DNA from: Psychrobacter sp. M13
GTDB lineage: Bacteria; Pseudomonadota; Gammaproteobacteria; Pseudomonadales; Moraxellaceae
DNA: 64,000 nucleotides
Reading direction: 5' to 3'
NCBI RefSeq assembly: GCF_030718935.1
Contig: NZ_CP132194.1
Span: 1,054,001-1,118,000, forward strand
In this document: piece after piece, positions 17,911 through 28,010 of the stretch
How the letters are laid out: each line of letters starts with the position of its first letter
Position numbering within the stretch: the first letter of the stretch is position 1
Notes under the pieces: generated by a model
The model's input: the letters and a program-made list of their open reading frames with translations, nothing else
What the model was told of the DNA's origin: nothing
Database searches by the model: none
Program-made: the position numbers and the translations under genes

Positions 17911-19113
17911 ATGACGCAACGCATCGCGGTACTAGGCGCAACAGGCTCAATAGGCGATAGCACTTTGGCAATATTGGCCACGCACCTAAAAGACTATCAA
18001 GTCTATGCGTTATCAGGCCATCAACGCCTAGATAAACTGCTTAAGCTTTGCCAACAATTCGAGCCTAAACGGGTCGCTGTACCAACCGCTGCTGTTGATG
18101 ATTTTGCCGCACAGCTTAAACAAGCTGGTTTGACAATTGATGTGGTAGGCGGCGCTGAAGGACTCATTGATATTGCCACTGACAGCCAAGTCGATACGGT
18201 AGTTGCCGCGATAGTGGGTGCTGCAGGCTTGCCTTCTACCTTAGCCGCTGCGCGCGCAGGTAAACGCATACTACTTGCCAATAAAGAGGCGCTAGTGATG
18301 GCAGGTGAAGTGATGATCAAAGCGGTCAAAACCCATCATGCTACCTTATTACCCTTAGATTCTGAGCATAATGCTATCTTTCAGTGTCTACCCGCAGTTA
18401 TTCAACAAGACAATACGCAGATTCATGATAGTAGTCATGGCGTACGTAAACTGTGGTTAACCGCCTCTGGTGGACCTTTTTTAAAGCAGTCATTTGCGCA
18501 GATGCAGCAAGCAGGAATCAGCGAGGCAATCAAACACCCTAACTGGTCGATGGGTCAAAAGATATCTGTCGATTCAGCGACGATGATGAACAAGGGGTTA
18601 GAATTAATAGAGGCCTGTCATTTATTCGATCTACCTGAGAGCAAGATAAATGTGGTTATTCATCCACAAAGCATCATTCACTCAATGGTAGAATATAACG
18701 ACGGCAGTTATTTGGCGCAGCTGGGCAGCCCCGATATGAAAACGCCGATTGCTCATGCGCTAAGCTATCCCAAGCGTATTGCTAGTGGCGCGCAACCCTT
18801 AGATTTATTCGCTTTAAATAATTTAGAGTTTATAAAACCTGACCTGCATAAGTTTGCCTGTTTGCGTCTGGCACGTGATGCTATGCAAGCAGGTACACAA
18901 GCAACGATAGTACTCAATGCCGCTAATGAGCTGGCAGTAGAGGCTTTTTTGCATAGCCAAATACGTTTGACGGATATTGCCACTATTAATGAGCAGGCAT
19001 TAACCCAAGTGCCAGTGCCTGCCTTGAGTGCAGATGCTGATATTGACGATATTTTAGCCATTGATAGCTTAGCTAGGCGTTATACGACTAAGCTAATTGC
19101 TAATATAGCTTGA
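17911..19113 (+). CDS. dxr: 1-deoxy-D-xylulose 5-phosphate reductoisomerase
   Basis: The second step of the methylerythritol phosphate pathway: NADPH-dependent conversion of DXP to MEP, supplying the isoprenoids used by UppS. The 400-residue protein starts with the NADPH-binding GATGSIG (9-15). It has LLANKEALVMAG, LLPLDSEHNAIFQC (metal ligands Asp and Glu), LTASGGPF, and the second metal and substrate region HPNWSMGQKISVDSATMMNKG followed by LELIEACHLF. The C-terminus has the usual helical domain with ANELAVEAFL. It lies 34 bp before rseP. Confidence 0.96.
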   Translation: MTQRIAVLGATGSIGDSTLAILATHLKDYQVYALSGHQRLDKLLKLCQQFEPKRVAVPTAAVDDFAAQLKQAGLTIDVVGGAEGLIDIATDSQVDTVVAAIVGAAGLPSTLAAARAGKRILLANKEALVMAGEVMIKAVKTHHATLLPLDSEHNAIFQCLPAVIQQDNTQIHDSSHGVRKLWLTASGGPFLKQSFAQMQQAGISEAIKHPNWSMGQKISVDSATMMNKGLELIEACHLFDLPESKINVVIHPQSIIHSMVEYNDGSYLAQLGSPDMKTPIAHALSYPKRIASGAQPLDLFALNNLEFIKPDLHKFACLRLARDAMQAGTQATIVLNAANELAVEAFLHSQIRLTDIATINEQALTQVPVPALSADADIDDILAIDSLARRYTTKLIANIA

Positions 19114-19147
19114 TCCAGTTGACAGTAGGTTTAGTTGAGATAAGACT

Positions 19148-20521
19148 ATGACATTTATTCTAACTTTGTTAGCCGCGATCTTTGTTTTAGGTCCGCTCAT
19201 TGCCTTGCATGAATGGGGTCATTATATCGTGGCGCGTCTGTGCGGCGTAAAGGTGTTGACGTATTCTATAGGCTTTGGGCCTAAGCTTACTAGCTGGACG
19301 AGTAAACGTAGTGGTATTGACTATCGTATCTCTATGCTACCGCTTGGCGGTTATGTCAAAATGCTGGATGAGCGTGAGGGTGAGGTGGCAAAAGATCAGC
19401 TGCATTTAGCCTTTAATCGCCAACATCCGCTCAAAAAGATCGCTATTGTAGCGGCAGGTCCAATCATGAACTTTGTGATTGCTATAGCGCTGTTTTGGGT
19501 GTTGTTTATGACCCCATCAGAGCAGCTCGCTACTAACATAGGTCAAGTATTGCCCGATACGCCAGCAGCTATGGCTCAACTGCCAGCAGGCGATAAGATC
19601 GTCGCTATTGATGGTCATCAAGTACAGACTTGGGAAGGCATTAATTATCGATTGGCTGGGCGTATGGGTGAGACTGATAACGTTAGTATCACCTTACAAT
19701 CCGCCACCGATACCAGTCAAGCGACGACGTATCAAGCGCCTGTCACTCGCTTTATGCAAGAGCGAGATCAAGGTAAGGATGCGTTAAGTAGTTTTGGTGT
19801 TTTACCTTGGCAGCCTAATATCACGCCTACTATCGGTGAACTTTCTCCAGATGGGGCCGCTATTAAGCAAGGCTCGCAAGTAGGGGATACGATTACTGCC
19901 ATTAATGAGACGCCTATAACCGATTGGATCAGCGCGACGCGTATTATACGTGACAGTCCTGAGGTGTTATTGAGTTTTACGGTAATGCGCGATGACAAAT
20001 TAGTTAACTTATCGATTATGCCACAGGGCAAAAAAGATAATTTAGGCAATCGCTTTGGTCAGATTGGTGCTATGGTAGTTCAGTCTGAGATTGTTATACC
20101 TGATGAATATAAAACCACGATCGTCTATGGTGCTGGCGAAAGTTTGATTAAGTCGTTTCAAAAGACTGAGCAGCTCGCTGTGATGACCGTAGACTCCATG
20201 GGTAAAATGATTTCAGGTGTGATAGGTTTGGATAATTTATCAGGACCGATTACCATTGCCAAAGTTGCTAAGCAAAGCTTTGATATCAGTTGGGAGATGG
20301 TATTATCTACCGCAGCTTTGATCAGCTTGAGCTTAGCGGTACTTAATTTATTACCTATTCCAGTCTTAGATGGCGGTCATTTGGTCTACTATATTATCGA
20401 GCTGATTCGTGGTAAACCCTTATCAGAGGGTGTCCAAATTGTAGGGGCTAATATTGGTTTACTCTTACTGTTAGGTTTCATGGTGTTAGCAATTGGTAAT
20501 GATATCAGCCGACTTTTCTGA
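19148..20521 (+). CDS. rseP: Site-2 zinc protease RseP
   Basis: An inner-membrane metalloprotease that cleaves anti-sigma factors such as RseA within the membrane and also removes remnant signal peptides. The active-site helix has HEWGH at residues 21-25 (LIALHEWGHY). The third zinc ligand lies in LLPIPVLDGGHLVYY near residue 400. Two PDZ domains are visible in the periplasmic part (one near LPDTPAAMAQLPAGDKIVAI, one near LSPDGAAIKQGSQVGDTI). At 457 residues it is close to the E. coli enzyme (450). It is directly upstream of bamA, as in many gamma-proteobacteria. Confidence 0.95.
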   Translation: MTFILTLLAAIFVLGPLIALHEWGHYIVARLCGVKVLTYSIGFGPKLTSWTSKRSGIDYRISMLPLGGYVKMLDEREGEVAKDQLHLAFNRQHPLKKIAIVAAGPIMNFVIAIALFWVLFMTPSEQLATNIGQVLPDTPAAMAQLPAGDKIVAIDGHQVQTWEGINYRLAGRMGETDNVSITLQSATDTSQATTYQAPVTRFMQERDQGKDALSSFGVLPWQPNITPTIGELSPDGAAIKQGSQVGDTITAINETPITDWISATRIIRDSPEVLLSFTVMRDDKLVNLSIMPQGKKDNLGNRFGQIGAMVVQSEIVIPDEYKTTIVYGAGESLIKSFQKTEQLAVMTVDSMGKMISGVIGLDNLSGPITIAKVAKQSFDISWEMVLSTAALISLSLAVLNLLPIPVLDGGHLVYYIIELIRGKPLSEGVQIVGANIGLLLLLGFMVLAIGNDISRLF

Positions 20522-20779
20522 TGATTACAACTGACAGTTTGTTATTTAAGCTCGCTGTGCTATTGCCCGTATAGGAATGGCATTTAACGAACAAGTATTA
20601 GCGTTTATGATTTTTTAAGCTTCGATGCTGTAATATTAGTAATTTTTAGTTTATTTTATGATGTGTTTTATATACAGTGTCTTGAGTCTGTATGGGATGA
20701 ATCGCTTATTTAGTGTTTATTCCCTTCTTAAGACGCTTTTTAACTTAACTTTAGCACCTTTTATTGACGGATAGTGTTT

Positions 20780-23182
20780 ATGCGTACGCCTTTATTTATG
20801 AGCGCGGCTGGGTTGCCGTTAGTGGTAGCAATGATGAGTGTCTCGGCACAAGCTGCAGATTTTGTAGCCACCGATATCGAATTTTCGGGTCTACAGCGCC
20901 TAACCTCTGATAGTCTCTATCCAGTTTTGCCTGTTTCAGTTGGCGATACGGTGACTGATGCAAGCTTAGCGGCTAGCATCAAAGCTTTGTATGCGACTGA
21001 GAACTTTGCCAATATTCAGAGCCGTGTCACGGGTAATCAGCTGCTTTTTGCTGTCGTTGAGCGTCCGATTATCGCTGAGGTAAATTTTGAGGGCAATAAG
21101 CTCATTCCTAAAGAGGGCTTGACTCAAGGTCTTGAGAACGCAGGGTTATCGGTAGGTGAGGTGCTCAAGCAGGCGACGCTTCAAGGGGTTGCCAATGAGC
21201 TACAACAGCAATACATCTCGCAAGGCTATTATAATAGCGATATCGAAGTCGATCAGACACTACTTGATGGCAATCGCGTCAAATTAGACATCCGCTTTAT
21301 AGAAGGCAAGCCCTCTAAAGTGGTTGATATTAACGTCATTGGCAATAGTCACTTTACAGATAAACAAATCAGAGATGTGTTTGCGCTAAAGGAGTCCTCT
21401 TGGACGCGCTTGTTATCTAAATCTGATCGCTATGCGCAAGAGAAGTTAGCCGCCAGTTTAGAGAGCCTCAAAGCGCTTTATCAAAATGATGGTTATGTGC
21501 GTTTTGCCGTTGATAATGCTGTGCTCAATATTAGTGAAGATAAAAGTAATGTATTTATTGAGATTAGCCTAACTGAAGGCGCGCAGTATCAGTTCGGTGA
21601 GATTAACTTCTTGGGTAAGCCTAAATTTACTACTGATGAGCTCAAAGAGCTCGTGACTTTTGCGCCTACCAATAATTATTCGCAAGCTGAGCTAGACGCA
21701 ACAACCTTAGCGCTAAAAAACCGTTACGGTAATGAAGGCTATTATTTGGCTCAAATACGTCCTGTACCGCGTATTAATGATGACACCAAAGTCGTCGATA
21801 TTGATTATTATATAGATCCTGCACGGCCTGTTTATGTGCGCCGAATTAATTTTAGTGGCAATGTCAAAACCATGGATGAAGTATTACGCCGTGAGATGCG
21901 CCAACTAGAGGGTGCTTTGGCCTCTAACGAAAAGATTCAGCTATCGCGGGTTCGCTTGATGCGTACTGGGTTTTTCAAAGACGTCAAAACTGAGGTTAGA
22001 TCAGTACCCAATCAGCCCGATCAAATTGATGTCAACTATATCGTTGAAGAGCAACCTTCAGGTAGCTCAACGATTGCAGCGGGTTACTCACAGAGCGGCG
22101 GTATTACCTTTCAGTTAGACTTAACTCAAAATAACTTCATGGGTACCGGCAATCGAGTAAAAGCGGCCTTGTCACGCTCAGAGACTCGCGATTCTTATAG
22201 TTTGGGCTATACTGATCCGTATTTTACTGAGAATGGTGTCTCGCAAGGCATTAGTGCTTACTATCGCGAAACCAAGTATGATGATAATAACGTCAGTAAC
22301 TACGTGACAGACTCCTATGGGGCAACACTAAACTATAGCTATCCAGTTGATGAAACCAAGCGCGTTAGTGCGGGTCTAAACGTGGATAATACGACAGTAC
22401 GTGGTGGTCGATTCCTTGGCATCTCAAACGTTGATCGTATCTTAGAGGATGGTGGTGAATTCACCAGCCTTGATGAAGGTGCTAATTTTAAGAATGACTA
22501 TACGACCTACAATCTATTATTAGGCTGGGATTATAGTACGCTTGATCGTCCCGTATTCCCGACCAAAGGTATGAGCCACAGGGTTGATGGTACTATAGGT
22601 CTAGGTGATGCCAGTTATCAAAAAGCTGTCTATAGTGGTAATATCTACTACCCGATTTATAAAGATTGGGTCGCTCGCGGCTATACTAAGCTTGGTTATG
22701 GTAATGATTTGCCGTTTTATGAGAACTTTTATGCAGGGGGTTATGGTTCAGTACGTGGCTATGAGTCCTCAAGTCTAGGACCCAGATCTAAAGCTTACAA
22801 TGATGTCATTACTGGGACTGATCGTATCAGAGATGAAGAGGTCGGTGGCAACGCTTTAGCAAGTTTTGGCGCTGAGCTGATCTTGCCACTACCTTTTAAA
22901 GCGGACTGGGCCGATCAAGTTCGTCCTGTGCTATTCGCTGAAGGTGGTCAAGTATTTGATACGACTGGTAGAGAAGATAGCACCTTTACTGATCCTGTTT
23001 CAGGTACGGCAACTGAAACCCCACTACTTACTCAAGATAATAAGTTTCGCTTTAGTGCTGGTGCTGGGGTAACTTGGTATACGCCGATTGGTCCTATTTC
23101 GATCAGCTATGCGGTACCGTTTGGCGATCAAGAAGGCGATCAGACTGAAAAAGTCCAGTTCCAGATCGGTAGTACCTTCTAA
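20780..23182 (+). CDS. bamA: Outer-membrane protein assembly factor BamA
   Basis: The central pore of the BAM machine that folds beta-barrel proteins into the outer membrane. It has a signal peptide (GLPLVVAMMSVSAQA), five periplasmic POTRA domains (to about residue 420) and a C-terminal 16-strand barrel. The barrel shows VRGYESSSLGP, the VRGF-type lid-lock motif, and a final strand ending in Phe (VQFQIGSTF). I prefer the ATG at 20780 over a GTG two codons upstream. About 800 residues, the normal length. The next gene is lpxD; the skp (ompH) gene often found between them is absent here. Confidence 0.96.
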   Translation: MRTPLFMSAAGLPLVVAMMSVSAQAADFVATDIEFSGLQRLTSDSLYPVLPVSVGDTVTDASLAASIKALYATENFANIQSRVTGNQLLFAVVERPIIAEVNFEGNKLIPKEGLTQGLENAGLSVGEVLKQATLQGVANELQQQYISQGYYNSDIEVDQTLLDGNRVKLDIRFIEGKPSKVVDINVIGNSHFTDKQIRDVFALKESSWTRLLSKSDRYAQEKLAASLESLKALYQNDGYVRFAVDNAVLNISEDKSNVFIEISLTEGAQYQFGEINFLGKPKFTTDELKELVTFAPTNNYSQAELDATTLALKNRYGNEGYYLAQIRPVPRINDDTKVVDIDYYIDPARPVYVRRINFSGNVKTMDEVLRREMRQLEGALASNEKIQLSRVRLMRTGFFKDVKTEVRSVPNQPDQIDVNYIVEEQPSGSSTIAAGYSQSGGITFQLDLTQNNFMGTGNRVKAALSRSETRDSYSLGYTDPYFTENGVSQGISAYYRETKYDDNNVSNYVTDSYGATLNYSYPVDETKRVSAGLNVDNTTVRGGRFLGISNVDRILEDGGEFTSLDEGANFKNDYTTYNLLLGWDYSTLDRPVFPTKGMSHRVDGTIGLGDASYQKAVYSGNIYYPIYKDWVARGYTKLGYGNDLPFYENFYAGGYGSVRGYESSSLGPRSKAYNDVITGTDRIRDEEVGGNALASFGAELILPLPFKADWADQVRPVLFAEGGQVFDTTGREDSTFTDPVSGTATETPLLTQDNKFRFSAGAGVTWYTPIGPISISYAVPFGDQEGDQTEKVQFQIGSTF

Positions 23183-23338
23183 GCGAGTTATAATAAGCTA
23201 TAGGGTTAATGGTTTGCTCAGTTTTGTGCAAGTGTAGAGCTAGGTAAATCATTAGCTTATAACATTAAGAGATAGCCAAGGTGATGGTTTAGCTTGGCAT
23301 CTATTTCTATTTTACTACTAATAATAGTACTATTAACT

Positions 23339-24355
23339 ATGATAACGATTTCGCAACTTATCAGCCAAATTGAGCAACGTCAGCCAGTACTAAATGAGGC
23401 GACGCTCAGTCCCGAGCAGCTGCAAGTTAAGCTAAGCAGCATCGGTAATTTAATAGACGCTAAAGAATCTCAGTTAGGATTTTTGGCTGATCCAAATTAC
23501 ATCGTTCATCTTGCTAGCAGTCAAGCAGGTGCGGTGCTAGTGACAGAGCAGTTTTTTGATCAAGCACCTAATTCTTGTATACCGTTAGTCGTTGCAACCC
23601 CATATTTGGCATATGCGAGCGCCAGCCAGTTATTTGCGCCCAAAGCGGCTACCTCTATTATTCATCCTACAGCGGTAATCGCTGATAGTGCTGATATTGC
23701 TAGTGGCGTCAGTATTGGCGCTTTTTGTGTCATTGGTGAGCAGGTAACAATAGGCACAGGCAGCTGTCTAAAAGCACATGTCGTGGTTGAAGCAAACAGT
23801 CATATTGGTGATTATTGCTTATTTGAGTCGCAAGTGGTCGTAGCCCATAATTGTCTGATCGGCAATCATGTCCGCCTTCATACTGGGGTAAGTATCGGTA
23901 GCGAAGGTTTTGGCTTTGTACCAACTGCTGATCCAAGCGTTAGTGGCTGGGAGCGTATTGCTCAGCTGGGGCGAGTGATTATCGGTGATCATGTACGTAT
24001 CGGTAGTAATACTTGTGTGGATCGTGGTGCTATCGATGATACCGTCATTGGCAATCACGTTATTATTGATAATTTAGTGCAAGTTGCGCATAACGTTCGC
24101 ATTGGCGATGGAACTGCGATAGCCGCTAATACTGGTATTGCTGGTAGCACTACTATAGGCAAACGCTGTATTATTGGCGGGGCTGTTGGTATAACTGGAC
24201 ACATCAATATAACTGATGATGTAACTTTATCAGCTATGACTATGGTCACCAAATCGATTAATACCGCAGGGTACTATTCCTCTGGTACCGTTGCTATGCC
24301 GACGGCAAAATGGCGACGTGCTGCGGTTCGCTTTCGTCAACTAGGTAATGATTAG
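23339..24355 (+). CDS. lpxD: UDP-3-O-(3-hydroxyacyl)glucosamine N-acyltransferase
   Basis: The third step of lipid A synthesis, N-acylation of UDP-3-O-acyl-glucosamine. An N-terminal uridine-binding domain is followed by a left-handed beta-helix of hexapeptide repeats. The catalytic His lies in [15 protein letters not shown], and the conserved GSEGFGFVP precedes it. The ATG at 23339 ([13 protein letters not shown]) gives the normal family N-terminus but has no ribosome-binding site. A TTG at 23294 is preceded by AAGGTGAT with good spacing. It would add 15 residues, mostly hydrophobic ([13 protein letters not shown]), which would be odd for a cytosolic enzyme. The start is therefore uncertain; the function is not. 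Confidence 0.93.
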   Translation: MITISQLISQIEQRQPVLNEATLSPEQLQVKLSSIGNLIDAKESQLGFLADPNYIVHLASSQAGAVLVTEQFFDQAPNSCIPLVVATPYLAYASASQLFAPKAATSIIHPTAVIADSADIASGVSIGAFCVIGEQVTIGTGSCLKAHVVVEANSHIGDYCLFESQVVVAHNCLIGNHVRLHTGVSIGSEGFGFVPTADPSVSGWERIAQLGRVIIGDHVRIGSNTCVDRGAIDDTVIGNHVIIDNLVQVAHNVRIGDGTAIAANTGIAGSTTIGKRCIIGGAVGITGHINITDDVTLSAMTMVTKSINTAGYYSSGTVAMPTAKWRRAAVRFRQLGND

Positions 24356-24511
24356 TTATTGCAATCGTTTTTATTAATTGTAGCCATAGTTTTTAAGCAC
24401 TGCTTATTTTAAGTATTATGTATTCTAAAGATCATGTACAGAGTTTTATAAAATAATTTTAGTTTACCTTTATGAGTAAACAGCCCGCAACGATTGCAAG
24501 GAAGCACTATT

Positions 24512-25033
24512 ATGAACGCCATCAATATCGACATAGAAACCTTGACTGATGACGATATAGAGTCATTAGCTGAGCAAAACCTGACTCTACCGCTTACTTA
24601 CCATACGCTCAAGCACTATTTGCCACATCGTTATCCCTTTATGTTGGTTGATAAAATCACCGCTTGTAAGCCTGGTGAATGCATTACTGGTATCAAAAAT
24701 GTGACCATTAATGAAGAGTTTTTTAATGGACATTTCCCTGATGAGCCGATCATGCCAGGGGTGCTGATGGTCGAGTCTATGGCGCAAGTTTCAGGGGTAC
24801 TTGGCTTTATTAGTGCAGGGTTGACCGCTGAAGATGGCTATCTGTATTTATTTGCAGGGGTGGATAAAGTGCGCTTTAAGCGTCAAGTTATTCCCGGCGA
24901 TCAGCTCATTATTAGATCTACACTAACTATGCAAAAGCGTGGTATCTATAAGTTTGACTGTACGGTACATGTGGGTCAACAGCTTGCCTGTAGCGCGCAA
25001 GTGATGATTGCTCGTCAAGAGCAGAATGCTTAG
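24512..25033 (+). CDS. fabZ: 3-hydroxyacyl-ACP dehydratase FabZ
   Basis: Dehydrates 3-hydroxyacyl-ACP in type II fatty acid synthesis and competes with LpxA and LpxD for hydroxyacyl-ACP. The hot-dog fold signature is clear: LPHRYPFMLVDKI with the catalytic His, then NGHFPDEPIMPGVLMVESMA with the catalytic Glu. I choose the ATG at 24512 because AAGGAA lies about 9 nt upstream. The 173-residue protein has about 20 more N-terminal residues, acidic and polar, than the usual form of about 150. Confidence 0.95.
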   Translation: MNAINIDIETLTDDDIESLAEQNLTLPLTYHTLKHYLPHRYPFMLVDKITACKPGECITGIKNVTINEEFFNGHFPDEPIMPGVLMVESMAQVSGVLGFISAGLTAEDGYLYLFAGVDKVRFKRQVIPGDQLIIRSTLTMQKRGIYKFDCTVHVGQQLACSAQVMIARQEQNA

Positions 25034-25169
25034 TGCTGCTGATCAGCGTCATACTCTCTCATTCGTAACGCCTTAGTGGGGCGCTCGTTGGACGGATACA
25101 AATAGTCAAAAAATCCCTTTTTAGTACCAGCTTATTGCAGCTATTATTAAAATTACCAAGGCCTATATT

Positions 25170-25946
25170 ATGAGTCAAATTCATCCTACTGCACTCATCT
25201 CGTCATCGGCAACGATAGATGATACTGCTGTCATCGGTCCTTACTGCGTTATCGGTGAGGAAGTAACTATAGGCGCGCACACGGTGTTACATCGTCATGT
25301 GGTCGTCAGCAGGTTTACTCGAATTGGACAACATAATGAGATATATCAATTTGCCAGTATTGGTGAGGATTGTCAGGATTTAAAGTACGCAGGTGAGCGC
25401 ACTTGGCTTGAGATTGGTGATCATAATATCATTCGTGAAGCTTGTAGCTTGCATCGTGGTACCGTGCAAGATAACTCGTTGACTAAGATTGGTAATCATA
25501 ATTTACTGATGGTCAACACTCATATTGCTCACGATTGCACTATTGGTGATAGTAATATTTTTGCCAATAATGTAGGCATTGCAGGTCATGTGATTATAGG
25601 CAATCATACTATCGTTGGTGGTAATTCAGGTGTTCATCAGTTTTGCCGAGTAGACGATTATAGCCTGATTGGCGGTGCTAGCTTAATTGTGAAAGATGTT
25701 GCCGCTTTTACTATGGTATCAGGTAATCCAGCGCGCGCTCATGGTCTTAACGTTGAAGGTATGCGCCGCAAAGGATGGACACAAGAGACTATCGAAGTAT
25801 TGCGTCAGGCTTATATTACTATTTTTAGATCAGGGCTTACGACTAAGCAAGCGCTTGATAAGCTGCAAGAAAAGGTAGCAGATGAGCCCAAAATTCAGCT
25901 GTTAATCGACTCTTTAGCGCAAAGTAGCCGCGGTGTGGTTCGCTAA
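25170..25946 (+). CDS. lpxA: UDP-N-acetylglucosamine O-acyltransferase LpxA
   Basis: The first step of lipid A synthesis, adding a 3-hydroxyacyl chain to UDP-GlcNAc. The 258-residue protein is a hexapeptide-repeat beta-helix from IHPTALISSSATID onward. The catalytic His lies in VNTHIAHDCTIGDSNIF, and GNPARAHGLNVEGMRRKGW is the C-terminal signature. The C-terminal domain is helical. An AAGG ribosome-binding site precedes the ATG. It is the last gene of the envelope block and is followed by an intrinsic terminator. Confidence 0.96.
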   Translation: MSQIHPTALISSSATIDDTAVIGPYCVIGEEVTIGAHTVLHRHVVVSRFTRIGQHNEIYQFASIGEDCQDLKYAGERTWLEIGDHNIIREACSLHRGTVQDNSLTKIGNHNLLMVNTHIAHDCTIGDSNIFANNVGIAGHVIIGNHTIVGGNSGVHQFCRVDDYSLIGGASLIVKDVAAFTMVSGNPARAHGLNVEGMRRKGWTQETIEVLRQAYITIFRSGLTTKQALDKLQEKVADEPKIQLLIDSLAQSSRGVVR

Positions 25947-25993
25947 AGCTGCCATATCGTACTAAGCAGTCATGACGCTCAAGTCGACTATTT

Positions 25994-26023
25994 AAAAGCC
26001 ATAACTAATTGTTATGGCTTTTT
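25994..26023 (+). terminator. Intrinsic terminator after lpxA
   Basis: A perfect 12-bp stem (AAAAGCCATAAC / GTTATGGCTTTT) with a 5-nt loop and a following T tract. Confidence 0.92.
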
Positions 26024-26218
26024 GTATTTATAGCTTCTTGACTTTTGGCGCTGATTAGCAGAAACTGCCAAGTTATATGTAGTAAGATTGTAGCAACTTA
26101 TCTTAACTAAACGTAAGTTTTAACTAACAGCAAACTAGCAATTTTTTTGATTATTATCGTTTTTTTATAAGAACCTAAGATTATCAAAGCAATTATTAGT
26201 AGATTTTAGGAGTGTTAT

Positions 26219-27736
26219 ATGGCACAGCAAAGGGAAAATTGGTCTAGTAGAACAGGGTTTATTCTAGCCGCTGTTGGTTCAGCAGTAGGATTAGGTAACA
26301 TATGGCGCTTTCCCTATGTCGCTTATGATAATGGTGGTGGGGCATTTATGGTGCCTTATCTCATTGCCTTGTTAACCGCAGGTATTCCACTATTATTTTT
26401 AGATTATATTATCGGACACAAGTATCGCGCAGCAGCACCACGCGCCTATAAGAAATTCTCTCCATCAGGTCAGTTTGTGGGCTGGTGGCAAACGCTAGTC
26501 TCTTTTGTCATTGCTATCTATTACGCGGCGGTGATCGTCTGGGCAGGCAGCTATATGTTCTTCTCGTTTGGCCAAAAGTGGGGCGAGGATACGACGACCT
26601 TCTTTGTTACTGACTTTGTACAGCATACAGGCGAGCTGACTTCAGTGTTCGTACCACAGATGTTTATAGGGTTGGTCATTGTTTGGGCAGTTGCTATTTT
26701 GATTATGTTTGGTGGTATCCGTAAAGGGGTTGAGCTGGCGAACAAAATCTGTCTGCCTTTGCTTATAGTACTATTTGGTATTATGGTATTTAAAGCCGTT
26801 ACTCTACCTGGCGCTGTTATTGGTCTAAATGCATTCTTTGAACCCAATTGGGTCAAAATGCAAGATCCAAATGTTTGGCTTGCCGCTTATGGTCATGTGT
26901 TTTTCTCTCTATCGGTAGGTTTTGGTATTATGGTCACTTATGCCTCCTACCTTAAAAAGAATACTAACTTAACGGGTGCAGGTTTAGTGGTTGGTTTTGC
27001 TAACTCTTCATTTGAGCTTATTGCAGGTATTGGTATCTTTGCCGCTATTGGCTTTATGGCAATGTCAACTGGTCAAGATGTTGCGGAAGTTGCTAGTGGC
27101 GGTGTTGGCCTTGCTTTCTTTGTCTTCCCTAAAATCATCTCGACGATGGGTGCAAGCGGCGATTTTGTTGGCTTCTTATTCTTTGGCTCTCTAGTGGTCG
27201 CTGGTATTAGCTCGCTCATTAGTATTTTAGAAGTGCCAATCTCGGCCTTTCAAAGTAAATTTGACTGGTCACGCAAAAAAGCCGTTGCCCTGATTTGTGG
27301 TGTCTGTGCGGTGATCTCTATTGGTGCTTTCTCGACAGGTAGCTCGCTGGTGCTCGTTGATGTGATCGATCATTTCGCCAATAACATTGGTATTGTAGCG
27401 GGTGGTCTAATGTCTATCGTATTAGTCACTTGGTTTAATCGCAATAAAATCCCAGGCTTGCTGGCGCACATCAACAGTGTCTCTAGCATCAAACTAGGCG
27501 GTGCTTGGATATTTATGTTGACGGTTATTACGCCTACTGTTTTGACTATCTCTTTAGGTCTGAAATTTATTGATCTGGTTAAAACACCTTATGAGGGCTA
27601 CTCTTCAACCATCCTGTTATTGTTTGGCTGGGGCGTTGTGGTGTTCTTTGGCTTAGGGGCATTTATACTGAGTCGTATGAAAGGTATCCATGACGCAGAA
27701 GATGATAAAGCTCGCCTGCTCGATGATGCACGCTAA
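26219..27736 (+). CDS. Sodium-dependent transporter of the NSS (SNF) family
   Basis: A 505-residue inner-membrane symporter of the neurotransmitter:sodium symporter family (LeuT fold). The first helix carries the sodium and substrate site WSSRTGFILAAVGSAVGLGN followed by IWRFPYVAYDNGGGAF. About twelve hydrophobic segments follow. The substrate is inferred to be an amino acid, possibly alanine or methionine, because the next gene encodes a MetS-type small subunit. AGGAG lies 5 nt before the ATG. It probably forms a two-gene unit with the small gene at 27787. Confidence 0.9.
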   Translation: MAQQRENWSSRTGFILAAVGSAVGLGNIWRFPYVAYDNGGGAFMVPYLIALLTAGIPLLFLDYIIGHKYRAAAPRAYKKFSPSGQFVGWWQTLVSFVIAIYYAAVIVWAGSYMFFSFGQKWGEDTTTFFVTDFVQHTGELTSVFVPQMFIGLVIVWAVAILIMFGGIRKGVELANKICLPLLIVLFGIMVFKAVTLPGAVIGLNAFFEPNWVKMQDPNVWLAAYGHVFFSLSVGFGIMVTYASYLKKNTNLTGAGLVVGFANSSFELIAGIGIFAAIGFMAMSTGQDVAEVASGGVGLAFFVFPKIISTMGASGDFVGFLFFGSLVVAGISSLISILEVPISAFQSKFDWSRKKAVALICGVCAVISIGAFSTGSSLVLVDVIDHFANNIGIVAGGLMSIVLVTWFNRNKIPGLLAHINSVSSIKLGGAWIFMLTVITPTVLTISLGLKFIDLVKTPYEGYSSTILLLFGWGVVVFFGLGAFILSRMKGIHDAEDDKARLLDDAR

Positions 27737-27786
27737 ATAAGGCATCAAAAATCTAGCAGATAGAAATTATTTTATAAGGATTTACT

Positions 27787-27918
27787 ATGAGTACTTCAGC
27801 TATTATTTTTATGATTATCTCTATGGTATTGATATGGGGTGGCTTGATTGCTGCAATCATTCATCTAAGAAATAATCCTGATATTCCGATGGATCAGGTT
27901 CCTGATGATCGATATTAA
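27787..27918 (+). CDS. metS: MetS-type small subunit of the NSS transporter
   Basis: A 43-residue protein with one transmembrane helix (about residues 5-27, IIFMIISMVLIWGGLIAAII) followed by a short polar tail ending PDDRY. It starts 50 bp after the transporter gene and has AAGGA 6 nt before the ATG. It matches the pattern of the methionine/alanine import small subunit first described as MetS beside MetP in Corynebacterium. Assignment rests on size, topology, tail and gene position. Confidence 0.8.
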   Translation: MSTSAIIFMIISMVLIWGGLIAAIIHLRNNPDIPMDQVPDDRY

Positions 27919-27995
27919 TACTTTTATAGTGTAGAAATAAAAGTATTAGTTACCATAAAAAAATGCCAGTCAGCTTTTACTGTCTGGCATTTTTG
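27918..27995 (+). terminator. Double hairpin with intrinsic terminator after metS
   Basis: A perfect hairpin (AATACTTTTAT / ATAAAAGTATT) begins at the metS stop codon. It is followed at 27957-27995 by a second stem (ATGCCAGTCA / TGTCTGGCAT, one mismatch) with A and T tracts on either side. The second is the likely terminator. Confidence 0.75.
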
Positions 27996-28010
27996 GTTTT
28001 GAGCTGTTAG

